A stretch of DNA of 64,000 nt, taken from positions 16,383,113 through 16,447,112 of the forward strand of contig OZ022587.1 of NCBI GenBank assembly GCA_963669155.1. Reading direction: 5' to 3'. The notes beneath the pieces were generated by a model that was not told the origin of the DNA, did no database searches, and saw only the letters and a list, made by a program, of their open reading frames with translations. Within the stretch, counting starts at the first letter, position 1; the number at the start of each line of letters is the position of its first letter. The translations under genes were made by a program, and so were the position numbers. The DNA comes from Arbacia lixula (taxonomy: Eukaryota; Echinodermata; Echinoidea; Arbacioida; Arbaciidae). This document shows, in pieces, positions 24,327 to 36,299 of this stretch.

Positions 24327-24367
<41 letters not shown>

Positions 24368-24596
24368 GGTGAAGACAAACAAATTAAATGAAACGCCGGA
24401 GAAGAAAAATTATTCGAATTTTCGGTCATAGACCTTTATCAAGAATGAATGACTGAACAATTTACACAAAAACATGATTGCGTACAACGAGCGTATTTTA
24501 AACTGAAACTAGGGGCGCTTATTACATATTGTTACGTAGTACAAGATACGCGTACAGCAGGTAAACCAAATTATAGAGTAAAATCCACATATCGAC

Positions 24597-24657
<61 letters not shown>

Positions 24658-24660
24658 CAT
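24240..24660. repeat. Microsatellite cluster (TA, TG, CT) and repeat flank
   Basis: TA/TG at 24255-24305, CT/TA at 24329-24367, and a pure TA run at 24600-24650. Between them TTTTCGGTCATAGACCTTTA resembles a dispersed invertebrate repeat motif; a similarly worded CGTTTTCGGGCAGATTGACT lies at about 52638. Confidence 0.85.
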
Positions 24661-24721
24661 TACAATGGATTTATTTGGGGGGAAAATCATTCAGTGAAGG
24701 AGAGGGAGCATTCCGAAGCTT

Positions 24722-24875
24722 ACATCGATTTCTAAATTTCGAATGATTTTGGACGGGTCGTCGAAATCCCAGCACTTGATGTAGCTTGGACACCGGGGGA
24801 CCACAAGTGAGCGCAAATTTCAGCTCTCCGCACCGCAGTGTTACGTTCAGGCGAACAGAGCCCAGCTGGCCGATA
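24722..24875 (-). other. Antisense coding-like fragment, unassigned
   Basis: On the minus strand one frame reads VVPRCPSYIKCWDFDDPSKI, then IRNLEID directly before GTAAGC, a donor-like sequence. The wording looks protein-coding, but it is short (about 33 codons after a stop). It may be a transposon fragment. No partner exon was found. Confidence 0.3.
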
Positions 24876-26169
24876 AACTAATTGGTGCAATACGGTATAT
24901 TAATGTGCAGTGTCGTCGGTAAGAAACGGAGGGTTTCAAATGTAAAAAAAAAAGTCTTCGCACCTTTTCTTACATCAGTACTTGCAACTATTCAAATTAC
25001 CCGTCATGCACCTGCAGAATATGAAATAGTGCTTTATTTTTATTTTTTATTCACTTTATTCTGGGTTTCATGAATATAAGGTAACAATGATCGTGTGAAC
25101 TGTACATAATTAATATTCTTCCAATTCCATGCGTACCAATTTGGGCTGCGAGGGTTAGAAAAAACTAGAAAAACTGTGATCCTCGGCCTTCTCGAATGAA
25201 GTAAGACTATAATTCATTTAAGTATGGGACTGATACCTCTCCATAGGTGCGTCGGAGTGTACACAATTTATCAAGGCCATTGATATATTACTTCTAAATG
25301 GCTTTCAAAAGTGTTAAATAACGAGTGGATCTCCAAGAAAAAGTACTTTTTCGCAACCCACGTGTTTCATTATTTGCGCATGTTAATTATACCCATTATC
25401 ATCTTTAACGAACCAAACCGAGTATTATGGCCGACATCAATTATTCATATAGGACACGTATTTACTTTTTAAGTTTCCTCAAATGATAACGTGAAACAAT
25501 CACATATTCTACTTCATTGAATTGAAAGGAATGTTTGGCAAACCTTTATATGAAGCAAGTTAATGTATATTGCATACGAAATAGAAAGAAAGGATAATGA
25601 GCCGTAAGCATGGTAAGGTTCTGGAATATACAAAGTGAAGAGAATTGAAATAAATTCTTATTAAATAAAACAAAAATGCATTTTAATGAATCTAAAATTG
25701 TACATTTTGTAACGTGCTTCCTTGGTGATGTGTTCCTCATTATATCTGGTCTACATTATTAAAATGTAGTAAATTATACTGTTTTTATATACTGTTGTTA
25801 TTCTCTGTTCAATCATCCATGCTTTGATTATTTCATAATCTTCTGTCTGCTCTTTCTTTACAAGATATCTATCGTATGCAGTGATATGCAATGAAGCAAC
25901 AAGCTTGGCATGTTTTGTATGTTTCGAATTGTATTGAAGTACATGTATCATGTTATTTAAATTTTAATGAATGGACAATTAATTATTCAATTCAATTCAA
26001 GTTTATTTTCATCAAAGTACAAACCGAGACCTCTAAAGAAAAAACACAAGGCTTGAGTGAGCAGGAGGCATCATTTATCAAATTTATGTGAACATATAAT
26101 ACATTTAAAAGTATAATGTTAAACCATAAAAAAAATGTAGCGAAATTAATACACACATCAAATAAAGGT
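24876..26169. other. No gene; possible LINE 3' end at 25985-26100
   Basis: TTCAATTCAATTCAAGTTTA near 25988 resembles 3' tails of non-LTR elements on the minus strand. No RT motif is preserved. Confidence 0.35.
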
Positions 26170-26700
26170 GTTATTATATCCCTTCTATGAATATTCATGA
26201 GTATTCTAGGAACGTGATTGGTCAATTGATGCTCGAAGAGCTCCGGATATTTTTCACTATTTTTTCCTGGGGAGGACTGCGCATGCTCTATTTACTATTT
26301 TCTTCCTTGGGAGTACTACGCATGCTCTCTACCTGAGCGGGCGTAAATCAGTGCGCGCATGAATGCAGTGCGCGGTGTGTTGCGCATTTACCTGGGATGA
26401 ACCGATATCGAGACAGAGAAAAAAAGGCGACATACAACCACATGGTGTTACCGGAAGTTTTACTATTTTCTAAATAGTATTTATTAGTTATTGTTTTACA
26501 AAAGGGATATAAAACAAATATACCAAGCATTGAGTTCGAAAGTATAGTGAAAATTATCCATCTTCGGAGGGACTGGCATAGGTTACTATTTTTTCCTCGG
26601 GGGCTTCGCCCCTCGGAAAAAATAGTTCTATGCCACTCCCTCCTCAGATAGATAATTTCCACTATACAATCTCACAGCTTGGTATATTTGTATACTATAA
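26170..26700. mobile_element. Hairpin element J, copy 1
   Basis: The terminal hairpin at 26512-26695 has arms from AAACAAATATACCAAGCATT to GCTTGGTATATTTGTAT, with an inner perfect stem ACTATTTTTTCC(T)CGGGG.CTTCG.CCCCTCGGAAAAAATAGT. Upstream are CACTATTTTTTCCTGGGGAG and repeated CGCATGCTCT motifs. The outer ends GGATATAAAACAAATAT and ATATTTGTATACTAT also bound the element at 51.7 kb, although the core stem there is different. Confidence 0.65.
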
Positions 26701-29700
26701 TGTTTAAAACAATGAATGACAAATATACTTTTTGAATAGTGATGCTTTGAAATCATATTTGAATCTTCTTATTGAAACAGTTTATTTAGGTTCATCATTT
26801 ACATCGCTCCATATCTGGGACCCACGGAAGCGTATTGATTTTAGACCTAGTGAATTAGATATAACTCTTTATAAGCGGGCAACTACATGTTTACAATTTC
26901 TCATGGCGGGGTCACCGTGGTGGTCATGACATAAAGTGTTTTAAGCAGCCTCATTATAAGTGCAAACAAATAGTTTGGGCATATTTCCACGACATAGCTT
27001 AATATCCAGTCTCTTAAGCAATAACTACATTTCTATTATTGCTTGTCAAAAGTACAGTAGCCTATTATGCTACTGATATATCATAACTCCCGTTGCTACC
27101 ATGTGTAACTTGTTTTCTTTGCGATGTGATCCATATTATAATTTTATCCTTTGTATTCATCACCTCCTTGCGCTAAAACGGGATTGTCCACCGAGGTATA
27201 CGACCGGCTTGCTAACACTGACTTCCGTCATTAACACCCATCGTCACACCTGATGCACTGTAAATAATTATTCCCCTCAATAGAACAGTACTCAGAGTAA
27301 TGACAAATATCAAAGACAGTGTTTAACAGCGTGAAAGTTGATCTGAACAGGTTGACCCTAAATCGTGGATAGTCAGGATCCGCGATTTTAAAAGCCCCTA
27401 TTTTTACCAAGTTTACATGAACACTTGTCATCGCGTTGGACTTTCCCCACATTCTTGTAGATAGAACATTACTCGGAGTAATGGAAGATCACACTACTCT
27501 TACGTTAATCAAAATGTCCTTGGTCAGGTCTACCTTCATCATGATTTTGTATCCAACTTCACGTATAGCCCTACCCTTAACTCTTCTTGTACTCTTTTCC
27601 GTGTTATCTAAACTAAACCGTCTCATATTACACATACGCGCACCTGTGCAATTACAACATGTATAATTATGTTGAAACAAACGGCCTCACTCAACTATCC
27701 CTGACGAAAACAATACTCGAAGAATTAGAAAGTCAAAATGACATGCAATTAATGCGTGTTTATTCAGCCTCGAGAATTGTCAAAATTGAGTTGGGCAGGT
27801 GTTTCTCTCAATTGCACTAAGCTATTCCTCTACTGTTGCCAAGAATGGCGATCATTAAATTTCTTTAACAGCCCCATTATGACCCCCAAGTACACCGAAG
27901 TAATCAAATATCACACTGACCTCCTTTTAATGGTTATTTTCTTTACCTGTACATATTCTTTACCTGTAAAATAAACATGTTTATTGTTTTCTTGATCTAT
28001 CTTTTTATATTCTATAAAAGTTCTTATCACGGTTTCATTCCTGTAATGATATCCCTGGAACGCATTTTGTAGGGACAGTTGACGGGTTTGTTTACATCTT
28101 TTGTTGCAAACGTATGCTTACCGTAATTATGTACCATGTGCAGCTGGGACACGGCGTTAATCATACGTGTATACCATAAAATGGTTGTAGTGTTGCAGTT
28201 TCAGCTTCACTGTCGGTGTAACACTACATTAATGAAATGCCATAACACCTGCCCCCCCCCCCCCCCATGGCAACCATCAACTTATTTTGTGAAGAGCTTC
28301 GCTTTGTCGAGGACACATCACGTGCTTACAGCATAAACATGGTGTCGTGAATTTCATCGATGACTTATAACAACTTTTAGCTTTTGGATGGGTGAGATAT
28401 TTTTTTTTCTTTCTTTCGGCTGAGGCTCTACTGAAGCACGGTTTTAGTAAATTGAAGTTTAAAGCATATCTTAGTATTTCTCCTTTAAGAATTGCCGAAA
28501 TGCAATAGGTCCTACATCCAGAATTTAGTGAATTACCGACGGTCCACACTATTCTGTGACTATAAAGTTAAAGTTAACACTATTAATTCTCTGGAAGATG
28601 CCGAAATGTAATTGTTCCTATCCCAAATTTAGTGAATTACCAACGTTCCACACGATCCTGTCACTATAGGTGGTAGTATAAAGTATTATTTGTGCTCGGA
28701 GTCTGGTAAACGAACTTTCATCTCATAGCAATGGTTTAGACTGAAATTAAAGTATTTTATGATTAAGCACATGTGTAAATACAAACATGAAATACAGAAC
28801 CGCACAACAGCAATCTTATTGTGTATGCATTCTTGTATTTTCATATCAGCCCTTTATGCACCCAATTCATGGGGTTTTAAAGACTTCAGATTAAATCTGT
28901 CAGATGATTAACAATACGATCTAAATGATTCTATATTCAATGATAGCCTTACAGGTAAAGGGCATTCATTTTGTATGTATGGTATTTGTCCATTTCATCA
29001 TTCTCGGTCTGGCTTTATTTTATAAGAACCGTCTACGATTCGTGACTTAACTCGAATTGTTCTGATTGTTTTGAAGAAGAAAGACGCAAAGATATCGCCT
29101 TGGACTTAATTAAAAACGACTCACGAAGATTATCTTTACGACAAAAAAATCGCGTACAGTTCCAATCTTTGTTCGTGTAGGTTCAATCAACTAATGCATC
29201 AACTTGTACGCCATTCAATGTACTGGAGAGGACGGAATCACGGATGATGGATATCTTACCCTTGAACACGTTGAAGGACAAAAACAGACACCCTACCTGG
29301 TTTATTTTGTTATTGCTATAGTGGTTACGTTCAACTCTTTGTTCGTCACATATGTACGTGGTTTGTATCACAGAGCTCCTTTGGAAAACATTTTTTTATA
29401 TCAACATGATCAACTCTGGTCAACTCTTTTTGCATGATTTGTGTATTTGTGCACAACTCCTGCACGTAAATCCCATTAACCAGTATACGTATAATCTGGG
29501 ATTAACTCTGTGTGTGTCATTAATACAACGTGGCACAGGTTATACACTCAATTCCCATTGAGTGTCAATTAGCCCGGCACACTACGGCTTTATGAATTAT
29601 GCTTTGGGTATTTTTGTTTATCAAACAGCGACTTCATAGATTAGAAATGTATAATGGAATCCATCAAAGTGTTCCTTAATCAATGTAGGAAATACGATTA

Positions 29701-31081
29701 ATACTTTGTTTATTGGACCATTACGTTATACTAAATTTAAACACAATATCAGTCGAGGCTTCGTGTTACGGTGTATAAATAGATTAGATATTCTGGGGAA
29801 ATGCATAAATCGTCTGGTATGCGGGGATCGATGGAAACATTTCCAAGATATCCAAACAGTGTATTTTATGTACCAGAAAATGATTACGTTAAAGATTTAT
29901 TTGTAAAGGTATGATACCTTTTGATAACAAATAACATGTATAGCTCAGTGAGAAATAAACACCATTCTGCAATTTGCATTACGTCTATAGACAAGTTGAA
30001 AGTGTATCCAAAGTTGAAAAACTTGTAACACTGGAAAGCACATGTATTTCATCTCGGCACGACACGAACACGATGAATCCGATATGATCGTTTATTAAAG
30101 AATTTTATCATGAGCGGCTGTGAAATAGGCGTCCACCTACAACCATGGCAACACTATAAATTTGTTTGTAGCCTGCCTCATATTTTGACATGCTTTAAAA
30201 GGGTGTCATCTTTCGATGCAAGCTTTGATATTAGAACGTCGTATATCGTGTGAAAACGATATATCCGATATGATCATCTGATAAAGATGTTTTTCGAAAG
30301 CATGATAAGAGTCTCTCTCTTATTCGTGGCCCAACAACGCTTTGTTTACCTTAAGCATGCATTTGGACGTGTCCTTTAAGGGTGTCAGTATTTTATTTAA
30401 GCTTAGGCACGGTTATTATCTATGGAACTCATTTACACTGGTCAGAATCGATCTCGTGTCAAGATATCATGATACGTGCAGGACTCTATATCCATCTCAT
30501 TTAAGTCGTCACTTTTACCTGAGGAAGTGAACTAAACCTGTCATTTTTTTCTGTGGTTGATTAAAGATATTGGCCTACACACATTCTTAAGGTGGAACTA
30601 CTCATAGTCATGACAGTAGGCACGTATTATGTTCACTCCATTTTTTTGACGTTGTGGACATAACCATATTGGTGGACATGCTTTCCTGAACTGTGAATTA
30701 AACATTCCATTTTATAGGAAAATTGAAGAAATGAGAAGGAATACATATGGAGTGGTTTTAAAGATAAATATTTGTTCTTTGTTATAAACACAGCCAATTC
30801 ACATCAATGGTGACGTTTTAACTATTGTTAATAAAGATTGGTGTAGAAATTAACGAGGCGCTGAAGAAAGGAAAAAGGAAAGTAGTTTATAAGTTATCAA
30901 AAGCTTGAACTGTACATTTAGTTTAATATCAAGATTAAGATTTAATATGTGTGTTAAATGAAAATGTTTTTTCGTCGGAGCGAAAATGTATGCATGAATC
31001 GTTTTGATTTTGAGTAAATACCTGGTTCAGGTGAAAGAAAAAAAAACATATTGGTGGACGTCACACTTCAATTATCTTTAA
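26701..31081. other. No supported gene; small duplications
   Basis: A direct duplication of ~72 bp lies at 28491-28563 and 28598-28669 (GCCGAAATG .. AATTTAGTGAATTACC .. CCACAC). A C-run is at about 28252-28266. A frame at 26732-26926 (SLHIWDPRKRIDFRPSELD) looks mildly coding-like, but it has no family or splice support. The rest is AT-rich. Confidence 0.5.
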
Positions 31082-31265
31082 CCCTGAACGTGCCACTTGT
31101 GATAATATCTGTAATATTTGTATAATGTAATACCATTAATGTAAGAATGTTAGATATATGCCTTTTGTATATTCCGTAAATATTAATGTGAAGCGCGTAG
31201 AGAGCCGCCATGGTTATAATGCGCTATATAAGCTTCACTTATTATTATTATTATTATTATTAGTG

Positions 31266-31311
<46 letters not shown>

Positions 31312-31313
31312 GC

Positions 31314-31364
<51 letters not shown>

Positions 31365-31380
31365 GCTAGTAGTAGTAGTG

Positions 31381-31428
<48 letters not shown>

Positions 31429-31481
31429 TATTTCACCATCAATACACATAAATCACAACATTCTGCTTGGCTCACAAATGA
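31082..31481 (-). mobile_element. piggyBac-like MITE, copy 6, split by insertion
   Basis: The left part CCCTGAACGTGCCACTTGTG follows TTAA (31078-31081). The right part resumes at about 31428 (TATTTCACCATCAATACACA) and ends GGCTCACAAATGA before TTAA (31482-31485). Aligned with the intact copy at 12888, roughly 315 bp have been inserted in its middle. Confidence 0.65.
31111..31429 (+). repeat. CR1/L2-type tail plus (ATT)n and (GTA)n arrays
   Basis: GTGAAGCGCGTAGAGAGCCG, then AATGCGCTATATAAGCTTCA, then (TTA)n is an L2/CR1-style 3' tail. It is followed by a long (GTA)n array with a few GGC interruptions. Together these form the insert in the MITE copy at 31082. Confidence 0.65.
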
Positions 31482-31554
31482 TTAAACATGGTCTTATAGC
31501 CCCTCACAAACAGAATATTCTTTTAGTTAGCATCACCAGTGGTCGTCTTCTTAA

Positions 31555-32412
31555 AGGGATAGTTTACCCTGAAATGAAGTTGGCTCCAATAAAATCAGAA
31601 ATATGAAATAAACATATTAGTGACGGTTTGACGAAAATCCATCAAAGGATATGATCTTTTAAAATATTGATTTTTTTACGTCACGTGCGAGGTGCTCTCC
31701 CATATGCTTTGTACATTGTTATTTTGGCATTTGAAAACGTCCATTTTCTCAAAAAGATATGAACCCCTTTACCTGTGTATTTGATAAATCATTAGAAAAA
31801 CGTTTTAACATACATGCCTCTATGAAAAAATATATTTCGCTGTAAACAAAACAGAAAAAGAGCAGTTTATGAAATCATACAGCACACAACATATGAGAGA
31901 GCACGTCGCACGTGACGGCACAAATTTGAAATTTCAAAAGATCATAACTTTCTTTTCTTTTGACGAATTTAAGTGGAACCGTCACTAATATGTTTCTTTC
32001 ATATTTCTGCTATTATTGAAACCAACTTAATTTCAGGTTCGGGTTGTAATAATAGCGGAACTGTTCTGACGTCATTGCTAGATCCTGTTCTCGTTTAATT
32101 GAAAGGATCTTTATACTTTTGACAAGATTCGTTTCGAGTTTTCGAAAGCAAACCTTTTCTTAATTCAGTATTGTATTTACGTATATTTTGTATCACCCTT
32201 ATTGTGTTTACACTTAATTAATCAATACATAGTTTCTTTAAAAATTCAAAAGATATGGGAGAGCACCTCGCACGTGACGTCACAAAATCAAAAGTTTAAA
32301 AGATCATAACTTTTATATCCTTTGACGGATTGCCATCACACCTTCATTAATATGTTTCTTCCATGTGTCTCATGTTCTTGAAACCTGCTTAATTTAAGGA
32401 TGAACTATCGCT
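31555..32412. mobile_element. Fold-back MITE family A, copy 2, right arm duplicated
   Basis: Begins AGGGATAGTTTACCCTGAAA after TTAA (31551-31554) and ends GGATGAACTATCGC before TTAA (32413-32416). The right-arm block ATATG(A/G)GAGAGCAC(G/C)TCGCACGTGACG occurs twice (about 31890 and 32252), which explains the 858-bp length against ~490 bp for other copies. Confidence 0.75.
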
Positions 32413-33052
32413 TTAAGACGCCTGAGCGTCTGAAAGGCTCACGTGAATGTGTATGGTGCTTAAAATGGGGTGAAAACGGTCTTTTGCAGTACGCAACACA
32501 CTTCATAATTATTATTGACACTGAATAAATCATGTCCATTGAGGTGTCAACAGATAATTGGTTTAGCTAACCTATTTCAATGTATGCACGCTTTCACCGA
32601 TATCACACGCGTTTTTCTCTTTCCATCCTCCTCTATTTCTCACTCTCTCTTTCTCTCTCTCTCTCTCTCTCGCTCTGCTCTCTCTCACTTTCTTTCTCCT
32701 TCTCTCTCTCTCTGTCTCTCTCTCTCTCTCTCTTTCTCCTTCTCTCTCTCTTTCTCTCTATCTCTCTATGCTTCATGCTTTGTCTGTATCATTCGCTTGT
32801 TCCTTCTTTTTCTTTATTGTCGCACTAATTCTTTCTCTCCTCGTTTTTCCCCTCTTTTCTTTTCTTTCTTCTTCTTATCCTTCTACTTTTTTTCTCTTTC
32901 TCTCTCTGCCTCTTTATTTCTCTTCTATGTCATCAAACCCTCTGCTTATCTAGTTATCACAATGCCCGTAATCATGGTTATTATCATATAATACCCCTTT
33001 TCGTCCTCTCCCCTTTTCTCATATATTTGTCTTTCTATCTGTTTTGATTTAG
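32413..33052. other. Upstream region and (CT)n tract before the cyclase exons
   Basis: CT-rich microsatellite at about 32625-32935. The 3' part provides the pyrimidine tract of the acceptor at 33051. The first exon (5' UTR plus ATG) of the cyclase gene must be here or further upstream, but I could not identify it. Confidence 0.5.
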
Positions 33053-33126
33053 TATGGGATCATCAACATTTGTGCCAAGGATCTCATTTGTGAAAAATAC
33101 GGTGAAACGACATGGGAGAAAATAAG
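33053..33126 (+). CDS. sGC beta-2-like, exon 2 (H-NOX N-terminus)
   Basis: Follows GATTTTAG and ends at the GTAGGG donor. It starts with the Tyr codon of the family's invariant Met-Tyr-Gly start, so the Met must come from the preceding exon, as in other sGC beta genes. It reads YGIINICAKDLICEKYGETT, then WEKI. Two leftover bases continue into the exon at 36073. Confidence 0.88.
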
Positions 33127-33225
33127 GTAGGGAAATTTGGGATTTTCTATGTGGAGGATGTTTATCACATCCAATCGTGCTAATGGAAACCTCAGTATAG
33201 CATCATCCTATGTGCGTGCATTATA

Positions 33226-33432
33226 CATGTGTGTGTGCGTGTGCGTGTGTGTGTGTGTGTGTGTACGTGTGTGTATGTATGTGTGTGTGCGTGTGTGTTG
33301 GGGTGTGTGTGTGAGTGTGTGCGTTAACGTGTTTTTGTTTGTCTATATGTGTGTCCATATATTATTTCATGTGCGTGCGTGTATGAGTATCAAGTAGTGT
33401 GTGTGTATGAGCGTGTGTGTGGTGGGGAGGGG
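33226..33432. repeat. (TG)n microsatellite in intron 2
   Basis: Degenerate TG repeats, ending in a G-rich stretch (GGTGGGGAGGGGGGG) near 33420-33435. Confidence 0.95.
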
Positions 33433-33929
33433 GGGTTCCAACAAATTATAATTTTGGGTTAGGAGTATTTCCAGAAAAAAAGCAAATTGAAGATCCATCA
33501 ATTTTTACATGATTCATAAGATGTTCTCCTTAATCTTCCTATAATAACATGCTTAGAGCAAGGAAACCGTATTATGATTTGGTGATTTGCAATTATGTAT
33601 TCTCAAAACATACATTCTTATTATATACATTACGAATCTTGTGATGTGTTTCCATGGCGACTGTGCGGGTGTGTGCTAGGCACAACTTTCTCTTACTAAT
33701 CACCTAATTTTCAAAAAGCATTTGAAATAAACATTTCTTCAGGCAGTATCTCCGAAAAATATCCATTAACATGATTAGTTTACATGTATGCAGAACCATT
33801 CAAGGGCACAAATATTTTGATTTATATGTGGAATTCTGTTCTTCGGGGAGGGCATGGGGGGATATATCCCCTCACTTAACCACAAACCCCATCCACACCC
33901 ATACGCAGAGAGGAAATTGGCAGACAGGG

Positions 33930-35275
33930 CGGGGGGGGGGGACAGAGAGTGAATTGGAGAGAGGATAATTTGAGGGTTGCATTGCGTACAGAGGTATGAA
34001 AAAAAAAGGATTTCGACATCGGGTTGAAGGCAATGGGCATGATGGGAAGACGGTAGAATATGAAGACGCAAAGAGTGAGGTGGAGATTTGAAGGGGGATG
34101 GATGGATGGATGGATGGATGGATGGATGGATGGATGGATGGATGGATGGACATGAGTAAAGCTATAATTAAGAAGAAAGAAAACAAAGAGAACGATCTAG
34201 AGAGAGTGTTTAGGGCAATAGGAAAAGAGACGGAGGAAGTTATAAGCAAAATGAAAGAGAGTGAAAGAGAGATATGTAGAAAGTTAGAAAGTGAGATGGA
34301 GAGAATGAGATCGATGGATGGATGGAAAGATATATGAAGAAAGAAAAAAAAAGAGAACGATATAGAGAGAGTGTTTCGGGCAATAGTAAAAGAAAGGATG
34401 ATAGAAAAATGACAGAGGGGGAGGGGGGGGGTCCAGAGTGTGATTTGGCGAGTGGTAGAGAGGGACGGGTGGGTGGAAATTAGAAAAGAGATATGAAACA
34501 AGGAAAGTCAAAGGAAATGATATAGTCAGGTGTTTAGGGCACTGGGAAAGGAGAGTAAGAGTGGTAGACAAAATTAATAAGAGAGGGAGATGCAGAGAGT
34601 GAGATGGAGAATTGAAGGGGGTGGATGGATGGACATGAGTAAAGACATAGGGAGAAAGAAAAGAAAGAGAACGATATAGATAGAGTGTTTAGGGCAATAG
34701 GACAAGAAACGGAGGATGGTAGGTAAAATGAAAGAGAGTGAAAGAGAGAAAGTTAGAAAGTGAGATGGAGAGGATGCCGACGGCTGGATGGAAATGCACA
34801 CACCAATTGTGACTGCATGAAGAAAGAAGAAAAAGAGAATGAAATAGAGAGTGTGTTTAGGGCAATAGTAAAAGAGAGAATGGTAGGCGAAATGATAGGA
34901 GAGGTGCAGATAGTGATTGGGCGGGGGGGGGGGGGGGGGGGCGGATGGGTGGAAATTTGAACAGAGATATGAAACAAGGAAAGTAAGAGGAAATTATATA
35001 GTCAGGTGTTAAGGGCAATGGGAAAGGAGAGGTAGAGTGGTAGACAAAATTAATAAGAGAGGGAGATGCAGAGAGTGAGATGGAGAATTGAAGGAGGTGG
35101 TTGGATGGACATGCTTTAAGATATATTAAGAAAGAAAAGGTAGATAACGATATAGAGAGAGTGTTTAGGGCAATAGTAAAAGAGAGGATGGATGATAGAC
35201 AAAATGAAAGGGTAAAAGAGAGATATGTAGAAAGTTAAAGACTGAGATGAAGGGAAGGAGACCGAGGGATGGAAC
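33930..35275. repeat. ~160-bp minisatellite with higher-order pattern, plus (GGAT)n
   Basis: The anchor GTGTTTAGGGCAATA recurs at about 34208, 34371, 34529, 34687, 34853, 35006 and 35161 (steps of 153-166), with a diverged unit near 34024. Units three and six share a special form (GACAAAATTAATAAGAGAGG) 477 bp apart, implying amplification as triplets. A GGAT tetranucleotide run sits at 34098-34150. Purine-rich throughout, intronic, non-coding. Confidence 0.85.
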
Positions 35276-35404
35276 TCCATTAGTGGCATGTGATAGACCG
35301 AGAGGATTGAATAGAGGCGCTTGGCTTATTCAAAACCTCTGAATAGTCTGAACAGAATAATGTTATGCTACTTAGTATCTGAGGAGAAAAAAGCCATCCC
35401 GCAT

Positions 35405-35908
35405 TATGTAGGCTCAGTCCAGAAATCAGTCTGGTTTCAGTAAAAGGAGACACGTGAAGAAAAAAACATATTAGTGAAGGATTCACGAAAATCGGTTCCA
35501 GGAAAAGAAAGTTATTTGATTTTAATGTTTTGATTTTGTGCCGTCACGTGCAAGGCGTTCTCCCATGCGTTGAGTGCAAAATAATTCCATGAATTGCTTT
35601 CCTTCTGTTTTTGACAATGACATTATTCTTGTTCGTACAGGTATGTGTGTAAAAATGTATTCCTAATGATGTATCGAATGCACAAGTAAAAAGAAAGAAG
35701 GCTTCTTTTTTTTAATGCACATTTTCTAGAAAAAGATGCACACAAATTTGGGAGAGCACCTCGCAAGTGACGTCACGTCACAAAATCGACACTATAGAAT
35801 CAAATAACCTTCTTTTTCTTGGACCGATTTTTGTCAAACCTTTACAATGTTTCTTTAATATGTCCCCTTTTATTCAAAACCAAAATGATTTTAAGGTGAA
35901 CTATCCTT
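35405..35908. mobile_element. Fold-back MITE family A, copy 3 (intron 2)
   Basis: The right end GGTGAACTATCCTT is followed by TTAA (35909-35912). Paired inner blocks are CGTGCAAGGCGTTCTCCCAT and GGGAGAGCACCTCGCAAGTG. The left terminus is eroded, so its boundary is approximate. Confidence 0.65.
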
Positions 35909-35944
35909 TTAAGAAACAACAATCGCCATTCTCTCTTTAACTCT

Positions 35945-35954
35945 CACACTCTCA

Positions 35955-35988
<34 letters not shown>

Positions 35989-36022
35989 GTCTCTCCCTTT
36001 CTCTAACTCTCGCTCTCTCTGT

Positions 36023-36061
<39 letters not shown>

Positions 36062-36063
36062 TC
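35945..36063. repeat. (CT)n tract before exon 3
   Basis: Long CT repeat that doubles as the polypyrimidine tract of the acceptor at 36071-36072. Confidence 0.95.
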
Positions 36064-36072
36064 ATCACTCAG

Positions 36073-36167
36073 AAGCATGACTGGAGTGGATGACAAGTTC
36101 GTCAACTACACCGATTACGATGATGACGTCACTTATAAGATTATCGAAGCCGCTGCGGAAATACTTG
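36073..36167 (+). CDS. sGC beta-2-like, exon 3 (H-NOX)
   Basis: The phase fits exon 2 (AG + A). It reads SMTGVDDKFVNYTDYDDDVT, then YKIIEAAAEIL, matching the H-NOX segment with the YDD..T motif. A TGACGTCA palindrome happens to lie inside the exon (about 36125). Donor GTAAAC. Confidence 0.92.
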
Positions 36168-36299
36168 GTAAACTACCAGTGATCGTATACTGCCATTAAA
36201 TTGCGTTTTGGTAGCTAGATATTATCTCTATTATATCCCAATGAACATGAAAAGCACTGACATGGTTTGCTCTGTGGGTTGAAACAATTTTATATCGAT

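Noticed and set aside
33872..34501. 209-codon minus-strand frame
   Set aside because: It translates the purine-rich minisatellite; the SIHP repeats come from GGAT units.
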